From Citromicrobium bathyomarinum (GTDB taxonomy: Bacteria; Pseudomonadota; Alphaproteobacteria; Sphingomonadales; Sphingomonadaceae), in assembly GCF_021021475.1 (NCBI RefSeq), contig NZ_JAINWL010000001.1, positions 620,001 through 684,000 on the forward strand: a stretch of 64,000 nucleotides of DNA. Direction: 5' to 3'. The stretch's first letter is position 1. Every line of letters starts with the position of its first letter. The notes beneath the pieces were generated by a model. That model made no database searches. It was not told the DNA's origin and saw nothing but the letters and a program-made list of their open reading frames with translations. Shown piece after piece: positions 20,940 through 30,451 of this stretch. Both the position numbers and the translations under genes were made by a program.

Positions 20940-20964
20940 AAAAAACCTCCCTGAAGCTGGGAGG
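20938..20964 (-). promoter_or_regulatory. Hairpin sequestering the receptor's Shine-Dalgarno
   Basis: On the minus strand CCTCCC (20964-20959), a 7-nt loop, then GGGAGG (20951-20946) and T8 (20945-20938). The 3' arm is the Shine-Dalgarno of the siderophore receptor, and the T-run leads directly into its TTG start. The element can be read either as an intrinsic terminator-attenuator or as a translational lock. Which of the two applies is inference. Confidence 0.6.
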
Positions 20965-21170
20965 CGCTATTGCGAGTGCGTAGCATTAGTGCAAGTCCAA
21001 TTCGGTACGGGCCGGTCTTTTCTTCCTCGCTGCATCGCTGATGCCACGATACCGCGCGCAAACGGCTGGCGGCGGGCGCATCCACACGAGCCGCCACGCA
21101 AACTGCCACGCAGGGCCATCGGCCCGGGTGGTTTGGGGTTTGCGGCAGCCAGCCTCTTGCTGACGGCGTT

Positions 21171-21920
21171 CTAGAGGAAGCGTCGCAGCGGTACTTTAGG
21201 GCCGGACGGAGGCTGCGGCCCCTCGTCGTCCATCTCCGGCTCGCGCTGCGGGGCAGGTGCGCCCGGGTCGGCCGGGGTCGGCCGGGTCATCACGCGCGCG
21301 CTCGGCCCCTCGCCTTCGACCAGCTGCATCAGCTTGGCAGGGGGCAGCGGGCGTTCGAAGCGGATACCCGCAACCTCTCCATCGATCCGCACCAGCGTGG
21401 CGTTGTGCAGCGCCTGCCCGCCCAATTCGATGGTGCACAAGGTGCCCGGCGCAATGCCCTGAAGCCCCTTCGCCGCGAGACCCGTCAACGAAATATCGGT
21501 CAGTTCGCCCCAATGGCCGCGGCAGGCGGCCCACACCCGCACCGGCACCCGCACCGGGATGCGCGTGGCGCGCTGACGGGGCACCGCAAGCGGCTGCGGC
21601 GGGCCGGAAATATTGGCGAGGCCCAGCCGGTTGCCCTTGACCCAGGCGACCCGCGCCTCGACCTGCGCGATCCCGTCCCACCAGTAGACGACCGCGTCGC
21701 CGGGATTCACCGCGACCAGCGCCTCCAGCATCGCGCCGCCATCGCTGACATTGCGCAGGATCGCAGGGTGCGCCTCTCCCCGAACCATCAGGCAGGCGAG
21801 TTTGAAGGTCGCAATCTGCCGTTCGTTCTTGCGGCGATCGCCCCCCTCGGCCACCTCGCCATGGCCCGCGTCGACCGCTTGGCCGCGCTGATAGTCGGCG
21901 ATGTTCGTCAAGTTCGACAT
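21171..21920 (-). CDS. Tandem PilZ-domain protein
   Basis: A 249-aa cytoplasmic protein. Two PilZ-like repeats are visible. The first is RRKNERQIATFKLACLMVRG with ILRNVSDGGAML (about residues 30-65). The second is RQRATRIPVRVPVRVWAACRG with LTDISLTGLAAKGL (about 115-155). The C-terminus is Pro-rich and disordered. PilZ domains bind cyclic di-GMP through RxxxR and DxSxxG. The second repeat has RxxR followed by DISLTG; the first has NVSDGG, so nucleotide binding may differ between them. Confidence 0.85.
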   Translation of the reverse strand: MSNLTNIADYQRGQAVDAGHGEVAEGGDRRKNERQIATFKLACLMVRGEAHPAILRNVSDGGAMLEALVAVNPGDAVVYWWDGIAQVEARVAWVKGNRLGLANISGPPQPLAVPRQRATRIPVRVPVRVWAACRGHWGELTDISLTGLAAKGLQGIAPGTLCTIELGGQALHNATLVRIDGEVAGIRFERPLPPAKLMQLVEGEGPSARVMTRPTPADPGAPAPQREPEMDDEGPQPPSGPKVPLRRFL

Positions 21921-22442
21921 TCCTGAAACCCATGGTGTCTCGGTTGGCACGGCGGGCGGACGCAAAGCCCCCCCCGCCGCTTTGCTAGCGGACCATGGTT
22001 AGGATCGGGTAACCGGCCGAATGGGTATTTGTGTGGCAGGCTTTGCCGCCACGAATTCTCTGCGAGCGCGGACCGGTGAGAGGCGCAGGGGCTGCCCTGC
22101 AGAACGCCGAAAAGGGGCCGGACGCACTGCAGGGCAGCCATGCTCCGCCCCGCTCGAGATCGCAGCGGGTGGAGCGACGATGGCAGACGCCCCGGAGCCA
22201 CGGGGTGATGGTGGCTCGCCGGGTTGGCCTTGGGGAAGGGTTCGGGAACGCCTGCCATGGTTTGTCTTATGCATCGGTCAAGCATTGCAAGGCAGTGTTT
22301 CACGGCGAACGTCACGTTACATGGCGGATAAAAAAGGATTTTCGTAACCAATATTGTGATATGCCCATGGCAGGCGAGCCAAATACTAACGCGAATTTTA
22401 ACTGTTACAGCGTGTCGGCTAGCCGGAAAGGCAGGCTGCGAT
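21921..22442. other. 522-bp intergenic region with 13-bp inverted repeat
   Basis: This divergent region between the PilZ gene and the winged-helix regulator contains no convincing gene. A perfect 13-bp inverted repeat, GGCTGCCCTGCAG/CTGCAGGGCAGCC, lies at 22090-22139 with a 24-nt loop. AT-rich stretches close to 22330-22410 may hold the promoter of the plus-strand gene. Confidence 0.6.
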
Positions 22443-24101
22443 GTGACCGCAGAGCCCGTTCCAGCATATGATTTCGCGGATGAACTTTCCGCCGAAGTCG
22501 CGCGGGTTCTTGCCGATCCGGCATTCGTAAAGGCACCCGTGCAATCGCGCCTGCTCAGCTATCTGTGCGAACAGACCCTGGCAGGGGAAGGTCCGCTAAG
22601 CCAATATGCTATCGCGGTCGACGGGCTGGGCCGCGAAGAAGGCTACGACCTGACCAGCGACAGCTATCCCCGGGTTCAGATATCGCGCCTACGCCGCAAC
22701 CTGACCGACTACTACACCCGCATCGCGCCGGGACACGGGCTCGCGGTCCATCTCGACAAGGGGGACTACCGGCTCCACCTTGCCCCGCCCGGGAAGGCCT
22801 ATCCGGAACGACTGGGCAACAGCCATGCCGAGCCGCAGGACGATGCCGACGCTGCGCGCACCGTGCCCTCCGATGCCGCACGCCCGGCACGCGGATCGCG
22901 TGATCTGCTGCTGCGCGCGGCAGGCGCACTCGCCGCGCTGGTGATCCTCGCCTTCGGCCTGTCCAACCTCTTCTCCGGGAGCTGGGGCGGCACAGGCTCG
23001 GCGGGCGCAGCAGCGCCGCGGATCGCGGTCGAGGTGGACATCGCCCCGCCCGCGCTTGGCAAGCTCGGCGACCCGCAACTGGCCGAGCATGTCCGCTTTG
23101 ACATGGAAAGCCAGGTCGCCGGTTCGTTTATCGCCACCCTCGCGCGCGCAGGTACCGCAGCCGATTACCGGCTGACGCTGCACAGCGCGCCCGCCCTCGA
23201 CGCGCCGGATCGCCTGCGGCTCGAACTGTTCGATCGCGAGGGGGCGCGCGCCTATGTTTCCACCCTTGCCCTGCCCGCCAACAGCGAGACGCTCGACGCA
23301 GTGCTTGGCGGGGAGCTGGCCCAGTTGCTGACCCCGGACGGACTGGTCGCGCAGCTCGAACTCAAGGCGCATGACAGAGCGAGGAGCGACTATCTGTGCT
23401 TCCTGCGATCAGAGAGCGCCGCGCGGCCGACCGTCACCTCGACACATATCTTGCCCGCCCTGCTCGACCGCTGTCTCGCGCGCTATCCGCGCAGCGATTA
23501 CGCGCCCCTCTGGCTCGCGCGCAAAGCCCTCCTCCTCTATCAGGCGGACCTGCGGCAGGGCCTGCCGATCCGCCGCGAGGGCGAGGCTTGGGATCTGACC
23601 ACCCGCGCGCTGGAGGCCGATCCCTTCAACAGCTACGCCAATGCGCTCGCCGCGCGGATCGTGCTCGCCGATGGGGAGTGCGCCGCTGCCGAAAGCTATT
23701 TTCTCAACATGATCGAGCGCGGTGGCTATTACCCCGTGCTCGCAGGGATGATCGCGACCGAGGCCGCGCCCTGCGGATCCGAGTTCGCGCAGGCCGCCGG
23801 CGACTGGCGCGCCCGGATCGGCGCGATGTCGCGGGGCAACCGGACGCTCGACCCGCTCAGCCAGCTCTACGTCATGCTCGCTGTTCTGGCGCTGGAGGAT
23901 CGTGCCACGGCCGAACGGCTCGCCAGCACCCGGCCGATCCAAGAATCCTCCGCCGATGTGGAAGGCATGCTCGACGAACTGATCCGCGCGGTCGAGAGTC
24001 GCGACTATGCGCGCTCCAACGCCACCGAGATCGAGGCGCATCTCGCCCGCTTCGTGTGGAACCCGCAGGCGCGCACCGCGATCATGCGCAGCTTGCGCTG
24101 A
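22443..24101 (+). CDS. Membrane-anchored winged-helix regulator with periplasmic TPR-like domain
   Basis: A 552-aa protein from the GTG at 22443, preceded by GGCAGG. Residues 10-100 resemble the winged-helix domain seen in CadC-like and TolB-linked regulators: VQSRLLSYLCEQTLAGE, YAIAVDGLGREEGYDLTSDS, RVQISRLRRNLTDYY and HLDKGDYRLHL. One transmembrane helix (AAGALAALVILAFGLSNLF) is near residue 160. The rest is probably periplasmic and helical-repeat-like (NPFNSYANALAARIVLADGE-type segments). The layout suggests a one-component sensor that binds DNA while anchored in the inner membrane. Signal unknown. Confidence 0.75.
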   Translation: MTAEPVPAYDFADELSAEVARVLADPAFVKAPVQSRLLSYLCEQTLAGEGPLSQYAIAVDGLGREEGYDLTSDSYPRVQISRLRRNLTDYYTRIAPGHGLAVHLDKGDYRLHLAPPGKAYPERLGNSHAEPQDDADAARTVPSDAARPARGSRDLLLRAAGALAALVILAFGLSNLFSGSWGGTGSAGAAAPRIAVEVDIAPPALGKLGDPQLAEHVRFDMESQVAGSFIATLARAGTAADYRLTLHSAPALDAPDRLRLELFDREGARAYVSTLALPANSETLDAVLGGELAQLLTPDGLVAQLELKAHDRARSDYLCFLRSESAARPTVTSTHILPALLDRCLARYPRSDYAPLWLARKALLLYQADLRQGLPIRREGEAWDLTTRALEADPFNSYANALAARIVLADGECAAAESYFLNMIERGGYYPVLAGMIATEAAPCGSEFAQAAGDWRARIGAMSRGNRTLDPLSQLYVMLAVLALEDRATAERLASTRPIQESSADVEGMLDELIRAVESRDYARSNATEIEAHLARFVWNPQARTAIMRSLR

Positions 24102-24905
24102 TCAGATCGACGCCTTGAGGTACTCGACCAGCGCGCGGACCTTCTTCTGCCGCCATTGCGGCGGCGGCGCGACCAGCCAGTAGGACCGGCGGCCTTCGAC
24201 CGGCCCTTCCTCCACGCGCACCCGCCCCGCATCGATCGCCTCGCTCGCCAGAGCGAAGGGCAGCCGGGCAGACCCCATCCCCGCGATCACGCTGGCAAGC
24301 GCCTGGCCCGCACTGCCAACCGCAATGCACGGCTCCGCGTCGGTATCGCGACCATCGCCGGGCCAGCCGACGCTGCGCCCCTTGGCATGCGGGCTGTCGA
24401 CCGGGCCGACGGTGACCCACAGCGGCTTGGAAATCTGCTCGCCGGGAAACTCTTCTGGCCCCTCGGCCAGCCAGATCGCGAGGTCGAGATTGGCCTCGGA
24501 GAAATCCGCCCGCTCGCGCTCGCGCAGCTGGAAGCGCACGCCGGGCCGCTCGGCCTGGAACGCGGCGAGGCGCGGGGCGAGCCAGCTTTCGAGGATGCCG
24601 CGCGGCGCGCCGATGGCGTAGCGATCGACCGCCTGCCCCGCCTGCATCGCGGAGACGCTTTCCTCGAACCGGAGGAAGCCCTCGCGCAGATTGTCGAGCC
24701 CGGCCTCGCCTTCCTCGGTCAGCTCCAGCCCCTTGCTGGTGCGGCGAAACAGCACGGTGCCGAGGTGATCCTCCAGCGCGCGGATCTGCTGGCCGACCGC
24801 GGCGGGCGTCACCGCCAGCTCGTCCGCCGCCTTGGTGAAGGAGAGGTGCCGCGCGGCGGCATCGTATACGCGCAGGGCGTTGAGGGGCAGGAGCGTGCGC
24901 TTCAT
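24102..24905 (-). CDS. LysR-family transcriptional regulator (GcvA-like)
   Basis: A 267-aa regulator. The N-terminal HTH reads LNALRVYDAAARHLSFTKAADELAVTPAAVGQQIRALEDHLG, with the usual FRR turn after it. The C-terminal substrate-binding domain has the GcvA-style WLAPRLAAFQ and DLAIWLAEG segments. The start at 24905 gives the normal LysR N-terminus. It is convergent with the winged-helix gene, with no spacer, and has no obvious target beside it. Confidence 0.92.
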   Translation of the reverse strand: MKRTLLPLNALRVYDAAARHLSFTKAADELAVTPAAVGQQIRALEDHLGTVLFRRTSKGLELTEEGEAGLDNLREGFLRFEESVSAMQAGQAVDRYAIGAPRGILESWLAPRLAAFQAERPGVRFQLRERERADFSEANLDLAIWLAEGPEEFPGEQISKPLWVTVGPVDSPHAKGRSVGWPGDGRDTDAEPCIAVGSAGQALASVIAGMGSARLPFALASEAIDAGRVRVEEGPVEGRRSYWLVAPPPQWRQKKVRALVEYLKASI

Positions 24906-25002
24906 ATCGCGCGCATCGCTAGCCAGCGAGGGCGCTTGCGGCAAGCCGGGTTACGCCAGAGCCACATCTGTGGGAACGGCGGCGCGGCCAAGATGCCTAT
25001 GC

Positions 25003-26527
25003 CTAGTGCGGGATCTGACACGCTTCCTCGGGTACGGCATCATTGATGGCCTTACGAATGGCTGCGTTTGCATTCGTCTGCGAGGCGAGGTCGGCTGAGG
25101 TCACACGCAAGTGCCGGCTGCCTTGCGCCCTTTGGTCCAGCCACCACTTGCGCCCTTCGGAAGCATCCAGGCCTGGCAGCAGAGACCTTGCAACCGCCAG
25201 CATCTCGCCGGGCGGAAGCAGATCACGATCCAGCGTCGCGGCATTGGCCAGCTGCAACGCCAAGTCGAAGTTCGCGGCTTCGTTCGCGCGGCCCGCACGT
25301 TGTTCGAGTTCCGCGATCAGGCTCTGCTTCGCCGCAGCCCATTCGGCCTCGGTGAAGCCGGTCTGCCCGATGTCGCACGCGGTTTGCACGAGGTTGGCGG
25401 CGGCTTCGCGCCAGCGACCCGGGACAAAGTCGTCCCACATGACCAGGAAGCGGAAATTGTTCGCGCCGTTCTCTATGAAGAACCCGTAGCTGCCAGCCGG
25501 GTAGGCTTCGCGGCCTGTCGCGAGGCGGTTGTTGATCACGCGCATCATCAGCAGGTCGAGCAGATCGGCTTCGGCCTGGCTCGCTCGCGATGTGAGCGGC
25601 TCGTATGGCATCGTGAGCGAGAATGTCGCGCCCTCGCGCGCGTAGCGCAATGCCGAGTGACTGACCGGTGCGATGCGCCCGCTATCGAATGTCGGGACGG
25701 GGGCGTGCTCCGGCGCGGGCCCTTCGCCCTGCCAATCGCCAAACTGCGCGTCGATCAGTGTCGCAATCTCGTCAGGATCGACGTCGCCGACGATCACGAT
25801 GGTGGTGTTTTCCGGCCGATAGAGGCGCTGATAAAGCGCGCGAACGGCGTCTGGGCTGGCAGTCGGCACGTCGTCGGAGTTCTGGGCATCGATCAAGTCG
25901 GTCGGCGATCCGGGAGCGATCGCCGCAATCAAACCAGCATGGATATCATTGCCAAGCCGCTTGTCCGCCATCTCGCGCATCACGGTGTCGCGCTGCTCGT
26001 CGATGATGTGTGCCGGAAAGAGGAGCTCGCTTGCAACCTCACGGTAGAGACCAAGCAATACGTCTAGATCGGCAGTCTGGTTGGTCCGGGAAACGACAAA
26101 GTAATCTGACTCTCGCCAGGTCGTGGTGCCGCCTGCCGGACTGGGCAAGGAAAGGGGAAAGCCGACCTGACGGAAACGACGAATTTGGTCGGGCGCGGAT
26201 CGCGTCGAACTGGCGAAGGCGAGATGTTCGATCAAGTGCGCCAGCCCGCGTTCCCCGGGTCGGTGTTCGGCAAGGAAGCCCCCTTTTCACCCGGACTCTC
26301 ATGGCCACCCCCGGTTCCGCTGACGTTCGCGGAAGAATGACATAGCGCAATCCGTTCGGCAGTTGCCCCCGCATAATGGGACGCCAACTCTCTTCAGGAG
26401 AAGTCGGCTTTTCCTGTTCGATCGCGGAAGGCTCGTCACCCGGACGAGCAAGCTCCTGTGCGAAAGCGCATGTCGAAGCCGTCAAGGCGACAAGAGACAT
26501 CAAGCGGACGGAAAACCTGGTCAACAA
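25003..26527 (-). pseudogene. M16 (insulinase-like) metallopeptidase, frameshifted
   Basis: A periplasmic zinc protease. A signal peptide follows the TTG start at 26527 (RFSVRLMSLVALTASTCAFAQ), with a strong AGGGAGAGGG upstream. LPNGLRYVILPRTSAEPGV leads into the active-site region GLAHLIEHLAF, but the two lie in different frames. The shift is at 26279-26287, a G5A4 run on the coding strand; removing one base restores VKGGFLAEHRPGERGLAHLIEH. The downstream part continues for about 410 codons with normal family sequence (ESDYFVVSRTNQTADLDVLL, PGSPTDLIDAQNSDDVPTA). It could be a real lesion or a homopolymer sequencing error. Confidence 0.8.
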
Positions 26528-26914
26528 AGCCCCCTCTCCCTTCAGGCTAGGTTGCTACACGAATATGATTATCGTTCCGAAAGAAAAGCATACGTCTCGC
26601 CAACAGAGCCAGCTTTCGACAATGCCCGTCTCGCAGCCAGCGAGTTAGTTTTGGCAGAAGCGGTATTCTGCGCCGGAATTGCCATGAGCATACATGCATT
26701 GAACGCTGCGAATTCATCTGCGCGGCCTCGGCTCCCACCATCGGTGGTCGCTTATGGACGCACAGCGCAAGCGCGGCGCTTGGGGCACCACATCCAGCCT
26801 TTCTGGCGGCCGACAGGCGAAGCAACCCGGGCTGGCCCAACGCTCCATCGCACCATATTGCCTAGTCCCGATCTGCGGCCGGTCGTCGCAACGACGATTG
26901 CCGAGCGCGCGCTC
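26528..26914. other. 387-bp spacer, no gene seen
   Basis: The spacer lies between apaG and the M16 peptidase. No reading frame here looks coding. GC is lower than in flanking genes, and there is a small palindrome CCACCATCGGTGG (26735-26747). It may hold the peptidase promoter or the remains of a lost gene. Confidence 0.5.
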
Positions 26915-27313
26915 TCAGTGCGCGGTGGCAGGCGCCGCGAGGGGGAAGAAGGGAATGCGCACCTCGATCGGGGAGCCGTCTTCGCGATGGAAGGTGTAGA
27001 AGCCCTCCATCGATCCGAAAGGCGTCGTCAGCGGGCAGCCGGAGACGTAATCATGGCTGCGTCCCGGGGTGAGCACCGGCTGTTCGCCGACCACACCCTC
27101 GCCATCGACATGGCGGACGAGGCCTTGCGCATCGGTGATCCGCCAGTGGCGGGTCATCAGCTGGACCCGCTCGCGCGAGGCGTTCTCGATCCGGATATGG
27201 TAGATCCAGAACCACTTGCCCGCTGCAGGATCGCTCTGCTCGGGCAGGAAATTGACCGTGACCCTGACGGTTATGTCTTCGGTCGTGGCGGCGTGGTCGA
27301 ACAGGTTCTTCAT
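26915..27313 (-). CDS. apaG: ApaG protein
   Basis: A 132-aa single-domain protein of the ApaG/FBOX-C-like beta-sandwich fold. The family pattern is clear: TVRVTVNFLPEQSDPAAGKWFWIYHIRIEN, then LMTRHWRITDAQG, VVGEQPVLTPG and GSMEGFYTF. ApaG has been linked to cobalt/magnesium sensitivity in Salmonella; its biochemical role is still unclear. Confidence 0.95.
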   Translation of the reverse strand: MKNLFDHAATTEDITVRVTVNFLPEQSDPAAGKWFWIYHIRIENASRERVQLMTRHWRITDAQGLVRHVDGEGVVGEQPVLTPGRSHDYVSGCPLTTPFGSMEGFYTFHREDGSPIEVRIPFFPLAAPATAH

Positions 27314-27408
27314 CACGATTCGCGAGCGTAATGCGATTTGGGCCGAGGGCAAGGCGGTGCGTCGTTTCTTGCCCACAGGCCGACGCGCAGCTTGCCCCGC
27401 CCCACAGC

Positions 27409-28680
27409 TCAGCTCTTGCCGAAATCCGCCCGCGTCCCGTGCGCGGAAATCGCGGCACACAGGCGGCGCAGCGCCACCGCATAGGCCGCCGTGCGCATGT
27501 CGGTGTCGCACTCCTGCATCACCTCGCGCACATTTTCGGACGCTTCGGCGATCGTGTCTTCCAGATAGTCGTCGACATCGTCGGAGTTCCAGTCGATCCC
27601 CTGCCGGCCCTGCACCCACTCGGCGTGGCTGATCGTCACCCCGCCGCCATTGGCGAGTATATCGGGCACCACCTCGATCCCCGCATCCTGCAAGGCTTTG
27701 TCGGCGGCGGGCAGGATCGGGCGGTTGGCGAGTTCGACGATCGCCTTGCACCTGAGCGCCTTGGCATCCTCCGCATCGGCGATCACTCCGCCCAGCGCGG
27801 CGAACACCAGCACGTCGCATTCGGTCGCCAGCACCTCCTCGGTATCGTCGGACGACTGCGCATCGCCCTTGCCATAGGCGGTGACCTTGCCTTTCTCCTC
27901 CTTCACCCGCGCCAGCGCCTCGATATCGAGCCCATCCGGGTCGGACACCGTGCCGGAGGAATCGGCAACCGCGACGATTTTGTGCCCCGCATCGGCGGCG
28001 GCCTTCGCGAACCACAGCCCGGCATTGCCGAAGCCCTGCAGCGCGACGGCCAGCCCGCCATCCTCGCCCAGCCCGGCAAGGTCGCGCATCTCCTCCAGCG
28101 CGATATGCGCGCCGCGCCCGGTCGCGGGCGTGCGCCCCGGCATGCCGCCCAGCGACACGGGTTTACCGGTGAAGGCATGCGGCTGGATCGAGCCCGCGAT
28201 CTCCGAATATTCGGAGACCATCCACGCCATCTCGCGCTCTCCGGTGGCGACGTCGGGCGCGGGCACATCGCGATCAGGGCCGAGAATCTTGGCCGTCGCA
28301 CGCACGTAGCCGCGCGCCACGCGCTCCTTCTCCATGGTCGAAAGGTCGTGCGCATCGACCTCGACCCCGCCCTTGCCGCCGCCGAAGGGCAGGCCCATCA
28401 GCGCGCATTTCATGGTCATCAGGAAGGCCAGCGTCTCGACCTCGTCCGAGTGGACGCTGGGGTGGAAGCGGATGCCGCCCTTGGTCGGCCCGAGCGCGGA
28501 GTTGTACCGGCAGCGCCAGCCTTTGAGCGCCAGCGCCGAGCCATCGTCGCGCCGGATATTGACCGAGGCGGACAGCGTCTCGATCGGGTTGAGCAGATGC
28601 GAGACGACCTCCTTGTCGAGCCCGACCATCTCCGCCGCCCGCGTCATCCGCTCCTGCGCAGCTTCGAGTAGTTCGCCCAT
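27409..28680 (-). CDS. Glu/Leu/Phe/Val-type dehydrogenase (glutamate dehydrogenase)
   Basis: A 423-aa oxidoreductase, cytoplasmic. The catalytic glycine-rich region is PFGGGKGGVEVD with the preceding GPTKGGIRFHP; the active-site Lys lies in these segments. The Rossmann domain has VALQGFGNAGLWFAKAAADAG. It most likely interconverts glutamate and 2-oxoglutarate; specificity for another amino acid cannot be excluded. The start at 28680 has AGGAG about 9 nt upstream, while an upstream ATG at 28710 does not. Confidence 0.9.
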   Translation of the reverse strand: MGELLEAAQERMTRAAEMVGLDKEVVSHLLNPIETLSASVNIRRDDGSALALKGWRCRYNSALGPTKGGIRFHPSVHSDEVETLAFLMTMKCALMGLPFGGGKGGVEVDAHDLSTMEKERVARGYVRATAKILGPDRDVPAPDVATGEREMAWMVSEYSEIAGSIQPHAFTGKPVSLGGMPGRTPATGRGAHIALEEMRDLAGLGEDGGLAVALQGFGNAGLWFAKAAADAGHKIVAVADSSGTVSDPDGLDIEALARVKEEKGKVTAYGKGDAQSSDDTEEVLATECDVLVFAALGGVIADAEDAKALRCKAIVELANRPILPAADKALQDAGIEVVPDILANGGGVTISHAEWVQGRQGIDWNSDDVDDYLEDTIAEASENVREVMQECDTDMRTAAYAVALRRLCAAISAHGTRADFGKS

Positions 28681-28896
28681 GTGTGTCGTCTCCTGTTTTT
28701 CTGCATTCACAGGAGAGAACGTGTGGGCGCGGCGGCGTTCCGGCGGTTCGCGGGGCGATGGCGCAGGGGAAGAAGGGAAACACCAGCCCCGGGCCCGACT
28801 GGAGCTGGTGCTTTTCCTGCGCGCATGTGCGGTACCACTGCCGCCCGCGCCCGGAATTCATTTCTCAAGATCGCAGCAACATGCTTAGCTCGCACC

Positions 28897-29205
28897 ATGC
28901 GGCTGACTATTCTCGCCTCGCTCGCACTTCTATCGACCCCGGTTACCACGGTAGAGGTATCCGCCCACCCCGGCGGGCTCGATGCCAAGGGATGCCATAA
29001 CAACCGCAAGACCGGCGACTATCACTGCCACCGGCAGCGGCGTGCAACCCGGCCCGCGAGTGGAAATTCGGTCGATGGCAGCGTCTATTTCCCGAACTGC
29101 ACCACCGCCCGGGCAGCGGGTTTCAGCAATATTCGTCGCGGGCAACCCGGCTATCGCCCGGAGCTGGACCGCGACGATGACGGGATTGCCTGCGAGTCGA
29201 ATTAG
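28897..29205 (+). CDS. Secreted Excalibur-domain protein
   Basis: A 102-aa exported protein. A signal peptide (MRLTILASLALLSTPVTTVEVSA) is followed by HPGGLDAKGCHNNRKTGDYHCH, a His/Cys-rich motif of small secreted proteins. The C-terminal Excalibur calcium-binding motif is the DRDDDGIACES end. The Excalibur fold binds Ca through the DxDxDG loop and holds a Cys pair. Function is unknown; nuclease or cell-wall associations occur in other proteins with this domain. Confidence 0.85.
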   Translation: MRLTILASLALLSTPVTTVEVSAHPGGLDAKGCHNNRKTGDYHCHRQRRATRPASGNSVDGSVYFPNCTTARAAGFSNIRRGQPGYRPELDRDDDGIACESN

Positions 29206-29245
29206 CCCGGCGATGGGGCCGCAAAAGTGGAGGCTTCAGCCCCGG

Positions 29246-30451
29246 TCAGAACCCCGCCGCGCCCAGCGCCCGGTCGATATCCTCGCGCAGATCCTCGATG
29301 TCCTCCAGCCCGACATTGATCCGCACCAGTCCCTCGGTCACGCCCATCTCGACGCGCGCCTCTTCGCTTAGGCCCGCATGCGTGGTGCTGGCGGGATGGC
29401 AGGCGAGGCTGCGCGAGTCGCCGATATTGTTCGACAGATCGACCAGCTCCAGCGCGTCGAGAAAGGCGTGCGCCTTGGCGCGGCTGCCGAGATCGAAGGC
29501 GAAGATCGGCCCGGTGGCGCGCATCTGCTTCAAGGCGAGCGCGTGGCGCGGGTGGCTTTCCAGCCCGGGATGCAGGATGCGCGGCACGCGCGGTTCCATG
29601 AATGCGCCCAGCGCAACGGCGTTCTGGCTCTGCCGGTGCGCGCGCAGGTCGAGCGTCTCCAACCCTTTCATCACCACCCACGCATTGAAGGGCGAGAGGT
29701 TGGGCCCGGTGTTGCGCTGGAACGGCAGCAGCACCTCGTCGATCCATTGCTTCGTCCCGCACACCGCGCCCGCGAGCACGCGGCCCTGCCCGTCCATCAG
29801 CTTGGTCGCGCTATACGCCACCACGTCCGCGCCGAACTCCATCGGCCGCTGCAGCGCGGGCGAGGCAAAGGCATTGTCGACCACGGTGGTAATCCCGTGC
29901 GTCTTCGCGACGCCGCAGACATGCTCCAGATCGACCACGTCGAGCGTCGGGTTGGCAGGCGTTTCGAAGAAGAACACCTTGGTGTTGGGGCGGATCGCGG
30001 CTTCCCACGCGGCATTGTCTGCGCTGTCGATGACCGTCGTCTCGATCCCGAAGCGCGGGAGCAGGTGGTCGACCAGCCAACGGCACGAGCCGAACGCGGC
30101 GCGCGCGGCAACGCAGTGGTCGCCTGCGGAAAGCTGGCACAGCAGCGCGGCGGTCATCGCGGCCATCCCGCTCGCCTGCACGCGGCATGCCTCGGCCCCC
30201 TCCATCAGCGCGATGCGTTCTTCCAACATCGCGACCGTGGGGTTCTGGAGGCGCGAATAGGTCATCCCCTCAGCCTCGCCCGCGAAGCGCGCGGCGACTT
30301 CGGCCGCATTGTCGTAGGTATAGCCCGAGGTGAGGAACAGCGCCTCGCTCGTCTCGCCATGCTCGGATCGCCATGTACCGCCGCGCACGGCCTGCGTTGC
30401 GGGGCGCCACTTGAAAGTGACGGAGCGATCCATTCCGGTGGTCTTCTTCAT
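29246..30451 (-). CDS. metZ: O-succinylhomoserine sulfhydrylase (MetZ-like, PLP enzyme)
   Basis: A 401-aa Cys/Met metabolism PLP-dependent enzyme. The PLP lysine is in YSATKLMDGQGRVL; GMTYSRLQNPTVAMLEERIA and FFETPANPTLDVVDLE are family signatures. Direct sulfhydrylation of O-succinylhomoserine to homocysteine is the usual role of this subgroup. A cystathionine gamma-synthase role cannot be ruled out. The start at 30451 gives the expected N-terminus and leaves a divergent promoter region before 30607. Confidence 0.9.
   Translation of the reverse strand: MKKTTGMDRSVTFKWRPATQAVRGGTWRSEHGETSEALFLTSGYTYDNAAEVAARFAGEAEGMTYSRLQNPTVAMLEERIALMEGAEACRVQASGMAAMTAALLCQLSAGDHCVAARAAFGSCRWLVDHLLPRFGIETTVIDSADNAAWEAAIRPNTKVFFFETPANPTLDVVDLEHVCGVAKTHGITTVVDNAFASPALQRPMEFGADVVAYSATKLMDGQGRVLAGAVCGTKQWIDEVLLPFQRNTGPNLSPFNAWVVMKGLETLDLRAHRQSQNAVALGAFMEPRVPRILHPGLESHPRHALALKQMRATGPIFAFDLGSRAKAHAFLDALELVDLSNNIGDSRSLACHPASTTHAGLSEEARVEMGVTEGLVRINVGLEDIEDLREDIDRALGAAGF

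Noticed and set aside
22021-22471. Overlapping short frames in the 522-bp intergenic region
   Set aside because: They lack ribosome sites, overlap an inverted repeat and have no recognisable composition.
26279-26287. Programmed ribosomal frameshift in the M16 gene
   Set aside because: The required shift is +1 while the run resembles a minus-one slippery site, and the family is not known to use frameshifting.
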